NCBI GenBank assembly: GCA_945910005.1
Contig: OX246740.1
Location: 3,512,897 to 3,576,896 of the forward strand
DNA from: Isoperla grammatica
Taxonomy: Eukaryota > Arthropoda > Insecta > Plecoptera > Perlodidae
DNA: 64,000 nt
Direction of reading: 5' to 3'
In this document: one piece after another, positions 59,901 to 64,000 of the stretch
Layout of the letters: each line of letters opens with the position of its first letter
Numbering within the stretch: the stretch's first letter is position 1
Notes under the pieces: model-generated
Databases searched by the model: none
What the model was told of the DNA's origin: nothing
What the model saw: only the letters and a program-made list of their open reading frames with translations
Position numbers and translations under genes: made by a program

Positions 59901-60852
59901 TTTGCTAACCCAGTTTTTAAATCTTACGAAACAACATTCCCGACATATGTCACTTTTTACATATTATGAAACCTAAAAATGTAACAAAGGTCAAAAATAC
60001 GTTAATTTGGCGTGGTTTTTACAGTAAAAGTACCCTTTACCGATAATCAACAAATCTTCTGGTGGTTTGTGATTTCCTGGTTGTTTGAACATAGTATTAC
60101 CAAGAGAAATGGGTAACCATAGGCCCCGACCTCGAGTATTTCAAACTAAATTTAACGCTTTCTGGACTTCAAGCCAACTAGAAGCCAACAATATATGCTA
60201 AGCTTAGTTTAATATCCTCTCCACCCAGGAACCAGTATTAGTTTCAATAGACAATACGATAACCAACAGATTAAGACATATTGAATCTTATTGCTATGTT
60301 CACAGAACGAGCAACTCACGAACTAACCCGAACAGTTGTCGAAAAGGTTTCTCTTCTACCCTTGATTTATGTATTCTGTGAGCTACAAACAATCTGTTGC
60401 TAGGCAACTCCATTGTTGTACCTTGCTTTGATTGGTGCATATTCAATGACTGTCTAAAATAAAACACGACCACAGGGTTACTTTATAATCGTAATGAACC
60501 TTACAGTAATGGCTAAATCATTGGCTTGGACGGAAGCGATAGGAAGAGGACCTACAGTACATCCATGCAAGTGCTTTAAGTATAAACTGACATAAAAGCA
60601 ATGGAGTTTACTCACCGACTTCGAACTCCCAAGATGGCTCGGACTCCAATGAAGCGAACCTTCTCTTTGCCCGGTCCAACCATGAAGGAGATGTCAAAGA
60701 GATTAGCATTGACAGTTGTGTTCTCTTCGCTGTTCAAGAACATCCTCGTAAAGTCTTTGGCAAGCTGTTCGTAGTCCTCGAACTGATCACGCACTGAGTC
60801 AAGAAGGGGACTGGAAGGTCTCATGTGGCCGATAGGACGCCACGATCCACGC
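26737..60852 (-). CDS. gprs: BTB-BACK protein, serine-enriched protein (gprs)-like; C-terminal eight exons
   Basis: Eight minus-strand exons with GT-AG sites and matching phases join into 452 residues ending at TAG: A 60616-60852, B 50174-50326, C 45312-45463, D 32558-32685, E 31370-31552, F 29067-29171, G 27722-27949, H 26737-26910. Residues about 53-115 (DISFMVGPGKEKVRFIGVRA, then VFQEMLYG) are the first half of a BTB/POZ fold. A Ser/Lys-rich insert (about 116-220: KPKSSNFLQVPD, VPSSPMVKRAFSRLG, KDKDKDK, LAVPRLSV) separates it from the second half (EFDPETFRILLDYLHSG, CAAEHYDLPELLQAC). A BACK domain (about 285-395: LEGYYWRYTSASELVNMI, LSESMLQLVLARNLEVPEVR, LYRISPQELIK) and a conserved tail follow. 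From memory this order matches Drosophila gprs; BTB-BACK proteins often serve as Cullin-3 adaptors, but the role here is not shown. The 5' exons are not in the window. Exons B, C, D and E are flanked by tandem copies of their own splice edges. Confidence 0.88.
27115..27186. mobile_element. Minimal hAT-like MITE (72 bp)
   Basis: The ends CAGTGGCGG and CCGCCACTG are inverted. Flanking 8-mers ATACTACC and GTAATACC agree at 6 of 8 positions, fitting a hAT-type duplication. It lies in intron G/H of the gprs-like gene. Confidence 0.65.
27722..27949 (-). CDS. gprs: gprs-like exon G (BACK domain)
   Basis: Acceptor TTATTCCAG and donor GTAAGA, phase 0 at both ends, 76 codons. It encodes VKDFWSLSESMLQLVLARNL, EVPEVRKFEAMLGWARHK and LEFRRIMERLSKDLKLYRIS, the helical core of the BACK domain. 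This frame is GC-richer than its flanks. Confidence 0.92.
28446..28860. repeat. Possible degraded retroelement sequence
   Basis: GC-richer than the surrounding intron, with blocks such as AAGCCCGATGGGCTGGGAGG that look like the 3' region of an old LINE or similar element. No ends, target duplication or reading frame were identified. Intron F/G. Confidence 0.25.
29067..29171 (-). CDS. gprs: gprs-like exon F
   Basis: Acceptor GCTTGCAG and donor GTACGT, phase 0 at both ends, 35 codons. It encodes VCVMLCILEGYYWRYTSASE and LVNMILAFVDTRAHQ, joining the BTB end (exon E) to the BACK core (exon G). Confidence 0.92.
29570..30641. mobile_element. 1.07 kb near-perfect palindrome bounded by TTAA
   Basis: The left arm 29570-30097 and right arm 30115-30641 are almost exact reverse complements around a 17-nt loop, including a poly-T of about 26 mirrored by a poly-A of about 25. 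The outer edges read TTAA then GCGAGCGAAGCGAGCG, so TTAA flanks both sides, as after piggyBac-type insertion. Mirrored open frames (a 66-codon frame at 29868-30068 minus and 30144-30344 plus) are the same sequence twice and match no family I know. It lies in intron E/F of the gprs-like gene. A foldback-type MITE is most likely; a chimeric read in the assembly is an alternative. Confidence 0.85.
30911..31369 (-). repeat. Exon E donor-edge tandem array (~108-bp unit, 4 extra copies)
   Basis: On the minus strand each unit repeats about 64 nt of the 3' end of exon E (GAGCTCCTGCAAGCCTGT to GTCGAAGTG) plus the donor GTGAGC and about 44 nt of intron. The exon/intron boundary falls at 31370 (real), 31263, 31157, 31049 and 30941, giving spacings of 107, 106, 108 and 108. 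The copies nearest the exon are the most alike. Plus-strand open frames here are by-products of the repeat. Confidence 0.92.
31370..31552 (-). CDS. gprs: gprs-like exon E (BTB second half)
   Basis: Acceptor GTTTACAG and donor GTGAGC, phase 0 at both ends, 61 codons: FTILEFDPETFRILLDYLHS, then GLICAAEHYDLPELLQAC and FHHAKQFLRVEV. Only the copy at this position has the full exon with its acceptor; the four downstream copies contain the 3' part only. Confidence 0.93.
31561..32557. other. Intron D/E, no further feature seen
   Basis: About 1 kb between exons E and D. The open frames in it (for example 31846-32094 minus) have no matching splice phases or homology. Confidence 0.5.
32558..32685 (-). 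CDS. gprs: gprs-like exon D
   Basis: Acceptor TTTGAACAG and donor GTAAGA. The 128 nt complete a split Lys codon from exon C (A|AA) and end in phase 0. It encodes a Lys/Asp run (GKDKDKDKAQNSQN), then ALAVPRLSVCADAQKVDR and TKLAQTE, continuing into FTILEFD of exon E. Confidence 0.9.
32686..33115 (-). repeat. Exon D acceptor-edge tandem array (130-bp unit, 3 extra copies)
   Basis: Units are exactly 130 bp apart (a common marker at 32601, 32731, 32861 and 32991). Each holds, on the minus strand, about 44 nt of intron ending in TTTGAACAG plus about 86 nt of the 5' part of exon D up to GTGTGTGCTGAC. The first two extra copies are nearly identical to the exon; the outermost has several substitutions. 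Only the lowest-coordinate copy continues into the rest of exon D and its donor. Confidence 0.93.
33807..33969. mobile_element. Tc1/mariner-like MITE (163 bp)
   Basis: The ends pair over about 45 nt, including CATATGCTTTCGTCACAGG on the left and CCTGTGACGAAAGCATGTG on the right. TATA at both outer edges is compatible with a TA target duplication. Intron C/D of the gprs-like gene. Confidence 0.65.
34265..34585 (-). CDS. Hypothetical small membrane protein (106 aa)
   Basis: The frame opens at an ATG (MDYLEAVITEIKSKTADEIE) and has two hydrophobic segments, about residues 41-56 (VTCALILILILLLF) and 64-84 (CYIMSICCFFGFIKLLEISL), linked by a charged loop (DESGRK). A GGGTAACA near the end could be a splice donor after NNRR, so this may be a first exon. 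About 250 bp upstream lies a perfect RFX-type X-box in a GC-rich, promoter-like stretch, a layout common in cilium genes. The family is not recognised. It sits within intron C/D of the gprs-like gene on the same strand. Confidence 0.35.
   Translation of the reverse strand: MDYLEAVITEIKSKTADEIEAYYSGTSVPDPNFLIRLPRKLVTCALILILILLLFDESGRKVLPCYIMSICCFFGFIKLLEISLYVYDAYPTLANNRRVTMYYGNF
34831..34843. promoter_or_regulatory. X-box (RFX site)
   Basis: GTTGCTAGGCAAC is a perfect RFX palindrome (GTTGC-N-GCAAC type), within a GC-rich stretch (34740-34930) upstream of the small membrane-protein frame. Other X-box-like sites are at 35592-35605 (GTTGCCATGGTTTC), 35684-35697 (GTTGCTAGGGACAA) and 60396-60408 (GTTGCTAGGCAAC). 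Confidence 0.5.
35700..36764. other. Intron C/D, nothing recognised
   Basis: AT-rich intron sequence without an exon or element with identifiable ends. Confidence 0.45.
36773..37302. mobile_element. hAT-like MITE, copy 2 (530 bp)
   Basis: Same family and almost the same length as 6504-7034. The left end is CAGTGTTGAATTC and the right end CTCAACGCTG. Flanking 8-mers TCAGCATG (36765-36772) and TCAGCGTG (37303-37310) differ at one position, which supports a hAT-type duplication. It contains a long G tract (about 36846-36868). Confidence 0.82.
37476..37830 (-). repeat. 5S rRNA-derived SINE, copy 2
   Basis: Reverse-complement copy of the element at 52804-53215. The shared body includes AGAGCAGATTGGAGGGTTCG and CCTTTCGGATGTGACGTAAAG. 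The head keeps GGGTGGGTGACCGCTC, a 5S box C-like block, but box A is diverged. The tail is at the low-coordinate end. Confidence 0.75.
37955..38200 (+). repeat. tRNA-derived SINE, 5'-truncated copy
   Basis: It matches the body and 3' end of the SINE at 54920-55330, from AACGAAGCACTCAATAAA to the ATTTATTTATTT tail. The tRNA-like head is absent. It abuts the inverted 5S-SINE. Confidence 0.75.
38792..38863 (+). pseudogene. Remnant of Harbinger Myb-like protein
   Basis: Twenty-three codons starting MEDQVKRARGRDFTASEVTT, then a stop. A basic start followed by a phrase like RDFTASEV resembles the opening of the Myb/SANT DNA-binding accessory protein of PIF/Harbinger transposons. The rest of the domain is missing. 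Confidence 0.4.
39074..39710. mobile_element. hAT-like MITE nested in the Harbinger relic (637 bp)
   Basis: Perfect ends CATAGGCGTGCGCAG and CTGCGCACGCCTATG with a perfect 8-bp duplication CTTGTTAC (39066-39073, 39711-39718). G and C homopolymers sit just inside the ends. An 84-codon minus-strand frame (39363-39617) has no recognised domain. Confidence 0.9.
40264..40434. mobile_element. MITE-like repeat
   Basis: The uninterrupted relative of the repeat split by the hAT-like element at 6504-7034. The ends (TTTCACCAAAC and, reversed, ATTCACCAACC) are imperfect inverted repeats. Confidence 0.45.
40440..42825. other. Intron C/D, no supported feature
   Basis: AT-rich, with scattered short frames. 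The 42248-42511 minus-strand frame has one hydrophobic stretch but no ATG in a supported context and no recognised family. Confidence 0.4.
42830..42971. mobile_element. MITE with ~60-bp inverted repeats
   Basis: GCGCTTTCATAGCAACACGG and its continuation through GTGAACCAATCAG are mirrored by CTGATTGGTTCAC to TTGCTATGAAAGCGC. A TA dinucleotide near each edge suggests a Tc1/mariner-type origin, but the edges are not exact. Confidence 0.7.
43835..43981 (-). mobile_element. 147-bp palindromic MITE, copy 2
   Basis: Same length as copy 1 (12963-13109) and nearly identical in reverse orientation. Flanked by TGA on both sides (43832-43834, 43982-43984), a 3-bp duplication. Intron C/D of the gprs-like gene. 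Confidence 0.85.
44744..44883. mobile_element. MITE with ~60-bp inverted repeats
   Basis: AAGTACTTTCAGTGCATTAT through TTAATCTAC is mirrored by GTAGATTAAAATAATG through TGCACTGAAAATACTT, with a centre at CATATG. Target duplication unclear. Intron C/D. Confidence 0.7.
45312..45463 (-). CDS. gprs: gprs-like exon C
   Basis: Acceptor CTATGTGCAG and donor GTGAGT. The 152 nt complete a split Arg codon from exon B (AG|G) and leave one nt (A) for exon D. It encodes PKSVPSSPMVKRAFSRLGNL, TAGWGRSIRKQHSHLSADD and KKKWSSSQDCS, the basic/Ser-rich insert within the BTB region. Confidence 0.92.
45475..45735. repeat. AGGTCA decamer repeats with a degenerate copy of the exon C edge
   Basis: Ten-bp periodic units (CACAAGGTCA and variants) run from 45475 to 45570, placing AGGTCA half-sites as direct repeats with 4-bp spacing. 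At about 45578-45632 is a second, diverged copy of the 5' edge of exon C with its acceptor (GACTGAAGGCTCGCTTTAC, then GGGCCTGCACACAGAA on the plus strand). A CAAGGTCAAAG repeat follows to 45735. Confidence 0.75.
45736..50173. other. Intron B/C, no supported exon
   Basis: About 4.4 kb of AT-rich intron. The only candidate seen is a decayed tRNA-like sequence at 48951-49035. Short open frames lack splice context. Confidence 0.45.
48951..49035 (-). pseudogene. tRNA-like pseudogene
   Basis: On the minus strand the ends pair (TACCGATA/TATCGGCA), a D-arm-like segment TAGATGGTACAATGCTATAGC is present, and a loop GGTTTTAATTC suggests anticodon TTT (Lys). Extra bases around the anticodon stem and a weak B box (GGTTGGATACC) make a working tRNA unlikely. 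Confidence 0.35.
50174..50326 (-). CDS. gprs: gprs-like exon B (BTB first half)
   Basis: Acceptor CTGTCTTCAG and donor GTAGGA; 153 nt starting in phase to complete Arg (CG|G). It encodes VFQEMLYGITTGFGSPQVPV, AELLARAVPT and PPQHKPKSSNFLQVPDLESP. It is the only array member that runs on into the downstream part of the exon and a donor. Confidence 0.92.
50327..51622 (-). repeat. Exon B acceptor-edge tandem array (~125-bp unit, 10 complete extra acceptors)
   Basis: A common marker (GTGGGTACAGCGCGG) falls at 50237, 50360, 50472, 50595, 50720, 50845, 50970, 51095, 51220, 51345, 51470 and 51595, giving unit lengths of 123, 112, 123 and then eight of 125. On the minus strand each unit has about 33 nt of intron ending in TCTGTCCTCAG plus about 92 nt of the 5' part of exon B. 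The units are nearly identical. Long open frames on both strands come from the repeat. Confidence 0.95.
51623..52803. other. Intron A/B, no supported feature
   Basis: No exon or bounded repeat recognised. Confidence 0.45.
52804..53215 (+). repeat. 5S rRNA-derived SINE, copy 1
   Basis: The head (52804-52914) reads as a 5S rRNA: ends GCCAACGG/CCGTTGGT pair as helix I, box A is ACCGAAGTTAAGCAA, and box C is GGATGGGTGACC. The body follows (AGAGCAGATTGGAGGGTTCG; CCTTTCGGATGGGACGTAAA at about 53031-53050, which resembles a conserved SINE core), with a tail of TAAAGTAAAGTAAG. A working 5S gene is unlikely because the middle is altered and no T-run follows the head. Confidence 0.85.
53220..54915. 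other. Intron A/B, no supported feature
   Basis: AT-rich. The 53728-53946 minus-strand frame has no recognised domain. Confidence 0.4.
54920..55330 (+). repeat. tRNA-derived SINE, complete copy
   Basis: The head (54920-54991) has GTCCAGTGGTTAGCATCCCT (A box), CTGCTTCCAATGCAG (a Gly-TCC-like anticodon arm) and GGGTTCAAATTT (B box). The body continues through AACGAAGCACTCAATAAA, GTCCAATCACTGATTC and GATTGGCTATCGCTCACTC to CCCACTGAAAATCAG. Other copies are at 58118-58500 (inverted), 37955-38200 and 3597-3645. Confidence 0.82.
55714..57521 (+). repeat. Tandemly duplicated block containing 62-bp minisatellite arrays
   Basis: Two blocks (about 55714-56678 and 56679-57521) have the same order. Each starts with a leader of about 140 bp beginning TGCACGATGGAAATATT, continues with an array of the 62-bp unit (GCGCTGCTAGCGGTGATG, CAAACACAGTTGATCCC, TACTTCGCGCATGA), and ends with a trailer of about 100 bp beginning GTAGTAAACACTGCGATT. 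The arrays differ in copy number, about 12 and 10. Unit variants (ATACTAA versus ACATTTAC) are clustered, showing expansion in blocks. Confidence 0.95.
57525..58117. other. Intron A/B, no supported feature
   Basis: AT-rich sequence between the minisatellite block and the inverted SINE. Confidence 0.45.
58118..58500 (-). repeat. tRNA-derived SINE, inverted complete copy
   Basis: Reverse complement of the family at 54920-55330, with an AAATAAATAAAT tail at its low end (58118-58140). Body and head are present to about 58490 (on the minus strand GTCCAGTGGTTGGCATCCCT). It is oriented towards the other complete copy, with the 62-bp minisatellite block between them. Confidence 0.82.
58620..58790. 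repeat. G-rich and C-rich low-complexity tracts
   Basis: GGTGGGGGGAGGG-type sequence at about 58635-58667 and a C-run at 58761-58785 form a loose inverted pair. No bounded element was identified. Confidence 0.5.
59724..60036. mobile_element. MITE with ~110-bp inverted repeats
   Basis: ACTGTAATATCCACGCCAAAT to AAATGTCGGGAATGT is mirrored by ACATTCCCGACATATGT to ATTTGGCGTGGTTTTTACAGT. The arms are diverged by a few percent. Target duplication unclear. Intron A/B. Confidence 0.72.
60616..60852 (-). CDS. gprs: gprs-like exon A (start of BTB domain)
   Basis: Acceptor CTCGTTTCAG and donor GTGAGT; 237 nt, entered after the first two bases of a codon, leaving CG for exon B. It encodes RGSWRPIGHMRPSSPLLDSV, a linker helix (EDYEQLAKDFTRMFL), then DISFMVGPGKEKVRFIGVRA and ILGVRSR. 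An ATG 18 nt upstream of the acceptor is in frame and could be read as a start, but the strong acceptor and family layout favour further 5' exons. Confidence 0.9.
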
Positions 60853-63800
60853 CTGAAACGAGCCAAGGTCATCGTTTAGTTGAAGGTTCAAGGTCAAAGT
60901 ATGCAGGGTGTATTCATATAATGTTCGACCCACGCGCATGTGTGCCGTTTATTTTCGACTGGAAGTTGTTTGTTGAAATGTTTCAGATGTTTAAGATCTA
61001 CTGTTCTCCAATACTAAATTTGTATTACTACTAAAAACATAACATAACTAAAGTAATTTCTTTTATTGTTCACTGTTATTGTGGTTTACAATGACCCACG
61101 TAATCATTACAGTAAACTTTAATGGAGGATATTATTCTCATATATCGTGCTATGTATATTCGTCTTCTACATACAACTGCCAACTCCAATGTCAACACAG
61201 TTTGACCTCATTATGCCCGTTCATTATGACGTCACGGGAATACTTCCTATTTGCAATATAATACATATTTCATACATATAAATGGTTTTTCCCAATTAAG
61301 TGAAACGTTCCCTGTACGGTAAAACAATCGTGTAATATGAACTTAACATTTGAAACGTATTTTATTTAAACAAAAAAATGAATAATTTTAGCAGATAACA
61401 TAATCGGAGTCTAATATCTACAAAGCCCAAAAATAAAAATTGTCTTTAGTTTATCAACAACTCTATTTTACATTTTCAGAGTATTATGTGTACAAATCAT
61501 ACGGTGAAATAAAATAAATAAATAAATAAATAACTATGTTTCTTCTATTTGGAGTTTTTGATATGGATAATCAGGGTCATGTTATGTTCAAATTGGAACG
61601 AGAGTAAAGAATGAGGCGACAGACTGGGAAGTGGAAGTTGTAGATTAATTTGGTGCGATTTGTTCGGACATGCGAGGGCAAGAAAATGATGGATTGCGCA
61701 AGATTCCCGACGAAGAAGGGGGATGAAATGCTGATGTCAGGAAGAGAAAGAACTCAATGGAAGATGGAGGGCAGCTTTTAACACGTAGTTCAGGAGATGA
61801 CGCGTCACACAGATTGAGGAAGATACTATCACAGGGATGGGAGATCAATTTGTCTTTTGATAAACCATGAAAAGATTCGGCAAGTGCTGAATTCACACGA
61901 TGGATCAACAGATTTAAAGCACGTCGATCTACCCGGCTTGTAATTTGCAAAAAAGTAAACCAAAATATTTCATCCCCTAGACTCTAGAGAGTTTCGAGTG
62001 CTTGTGATTGCTTATTTCTTCCAAGAAATATGTCTGTTTTTTTAATTAACCTATATGATTTTATAATATGTTGTTGGGACACACCTTTCACAATTAAATT
62101 AGTTAATTAAAAAAGGAAATATAATTATTCGTAAAATTTATGAAGAGCATTAATTTCTCTTGGCAATGACTTATGTTGGTATGCATTGTAACCGTTTTAG
62201 ATAACTTTAAAGTATTGTTAACCGACATAAAACGGGAGTTCCACAGGGTGGATAGTAATTTATCTGAATATACTTGGACACTGTTTGTTAATATTTGCCG
62301 TTATGTAATTTCCCTCGGGTATTTTCCCTATCTTCCCACCTTGTATGCTACATCTACCATTTTCAAGTAAGTCGTTTGTTCTTGCTGGTTATACAAGATG
62401 TTTTCCGAAGAGGTTTATCCGAAGAGGTTTTTTCTCAACTTTTTTCCTCATGTTATAATATATGTATTGTCTTGCCGATTTCCCAACCTTTATGATTTTG
62501 TCCAATCTTATATTAAAATGTTTAAAGCTAGTTACTTAGGAAATTTTATGAAGAATACATGTACCCTGTTGCTTATAATTTAATTAATTGTGTTTCCAGA
62601 AAAAAAAGAAGTTTGGTCCGTTTATGTATTGTATTGAAAAACAAGAGTATTCTAATTTTTACTTCACTACAACCATGATCTCAACCGTTAAAAATACATG
62701 AAAAGAACAAGGTCCCTGCAATGGCAATATCATAATACTAGCCCCAACGTTACTACATAGCTCAGACCCATATCTAACACCTCTTTCATGCTCACTGTCT
62801 CAATGAAAATCAACAGATTCTTGGCGTTCATTAACACATTCGTAAAGGCGGTCTACCGCATAGTAGAATGCACAAGCTTCATTTGTCATGTTCACAGTCT
62901 TAGGAATTTCCAGGAAAGTAACCGAAGGCCGTAAATGATCCCTAATTGGCCTATTTAAATTATATGGTAGGGCCTAATGATCTGTTACAACTATATGGCA
63001 GGGACTAGGGAAGTAAAAAATTAATTTGGTACCATTGGACTCATCTATTTCGTAAGCATTAGACTTCCTACTATTCCTTTTTATTTGATAATTTACTCTA
63101 ATTCTGTTGGCTAGCAAGAATGATAATACAAAATCTCATACATTCTGTTTTCAAAATCGGGGGGTGGTAAGCCATCGATTTCTTTGGCATAGGATGATAC
63201 ACAATTAAATTAGAAAACGAGAATGACTAGATTAGAACTAAACAATGACAATTAATGAAATTTAAAATATATTTTGCCGTATGGTTTTTAAGCCCATAGT
63301 GCTTTTATTGGTATGTATTAAAATAAAATTTATCAAGATTAAATAACAAAATTAAAAATGCACAAGTTTTTAATATGCCTTACAATAAAAATATGTTATT
63401 ATGAGAGGTTTTTAGGATTTGTATGACCTTAAAATAAGATAGCTGCAACACACATGACCACTCTTGGGCTTAGTTGTTATAGCTTTCTTTGGTGTATTTA
63501 TATGAATAGGACTCTTGAATAGTTAGTAAGAATGAATAGGACGCTATCTTAAGAGGGGATGAGCAGGTTCGGGATAAGGCTGATCTATAGTGTTGACTGT
63601 TCAAATCCTGGCTATAATCCGTCCATGAAAGAAGTGTATCTCTTATAAACACTCTCTTAATTACCTCCCCATTCAACGGGCTAAAGGTCACGTGGTGTTT
63701 TTGCTTAGCGCGCTAAGACGACCCAATGTGTACCGTGATCTCACTGCTCCATCGCCCACGTACTATACGTATAAAGAGGATAATGTCAAACGTTGAAGGT

Positions 63801-64000
63801 CAGCAAAGGTGACCTCAAGGTTAACGCACCCAACCTCCAAATCATGATCTACAATTTGATTAACTAGTTTTAGATTCCTGTTCAATAGTGGAAATTTAAC
63901 ATATGAACGTCACAAAATATGTGAATACACCGATATTGAATAGAACTAAATAAGAAAACTAAATAGGAAACATGCATAGAATTACAGCAGTACCCCCTTA
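60853..64000. other. No gene recognised; 5' side of gprs-like gene
   Basis: Expected 5' exons of the gprs-like gene were looked for on the minus strand and not found. A short AAAT repeat is at about 61505-61533. The 61645-61950 minus-strand frame lacks splice context and homology. Confidence 0.4.

Noticed and set aside
60612..60872. Reading exon A as a gene start at MTLARF
   Set aside because: A strong acceptor (CTCGTTTCAG) lies between that ATG and the conserved sequence, and the homologous protein extends further upstream.
61645..61950. 5' exon of the gprs-like gene or LINE fragment
   Set aside because: No conserved motif, no matching splice phase, and the nearby AAAT repeat is in the wrong orientation for a minus-strand LINE tail like that at 14757.

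Overview
The window is nuclear DNA of an invertebrate animal: AT-rich, with long GT-AG introns, eukaryotic tRNA genes (one with an intron) and very dense non-autonomous transposons, SINEs and minisatellites. A protostome is the best guess. The large minus-strand gene resembles arthropod/lophotrochozoan serine-enriched protein (gprs), and the small secreted gene has a cuticle-protein-like layout in which a 4-codon first exon is split inside the signal peptide. The phylum cannot be settled from the sequence.

Layout. 1-9.6 kb: a (TAAA)n tract, inverted-repeat elements, SINE pieces and tRNA-Ser(CGA). 9.65-13.95 kb: a two-exon gene on the plus strand for a 99-residue Tyr/Pro-rich secreted protein. 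Its intron carries a ~2 kb foldback element and two nested Harbinger-like MITEs; a hAT-like MITE sits 2 bp after its stop codon and a LINE 3' end follows. 14.8-22.2 kb: MITEs, a 294-codon orphan ORF (minus), a tRNA-Thr/Gln/Ile cluster, a G-rich hAT-like element and a 1.3 kb array of a 17-bp repeat. 22.2-26.7 kb: AT-rich, no gene seen.

26.7-60.9 kb (minus strand): at least eight coding exons of one BTB-BACK gene (gprs-like) can be assembled with matching splice phases, giving the C-terminal 452 residues; the 5' exons were not found. Introns hold a 1.07 kb near-perfect palindrome, several hAT, Harbinger and Tc1-like elements, 5S rRNA-derived and tRNA-derived SINEs, and a duplicated 62-bp minisatellite block. 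A possible small membrane-protein gene with an RFX X-box upstream lies in one intron.

The most unusual observation is that four of the eight exons have lost the usual one-copy structure at a splice junction. In each, the exon edge plus a piece of adjacent intron is repeated: about 11 copies at exon B, 2 at exon C, 4 at exon D and 5 at exon E. This places rows of extra candidate 3' splice sites (B, C, D) or 5' splice sites (E) beside the single complete exon. 60.9-64 kb: no gene recognised.
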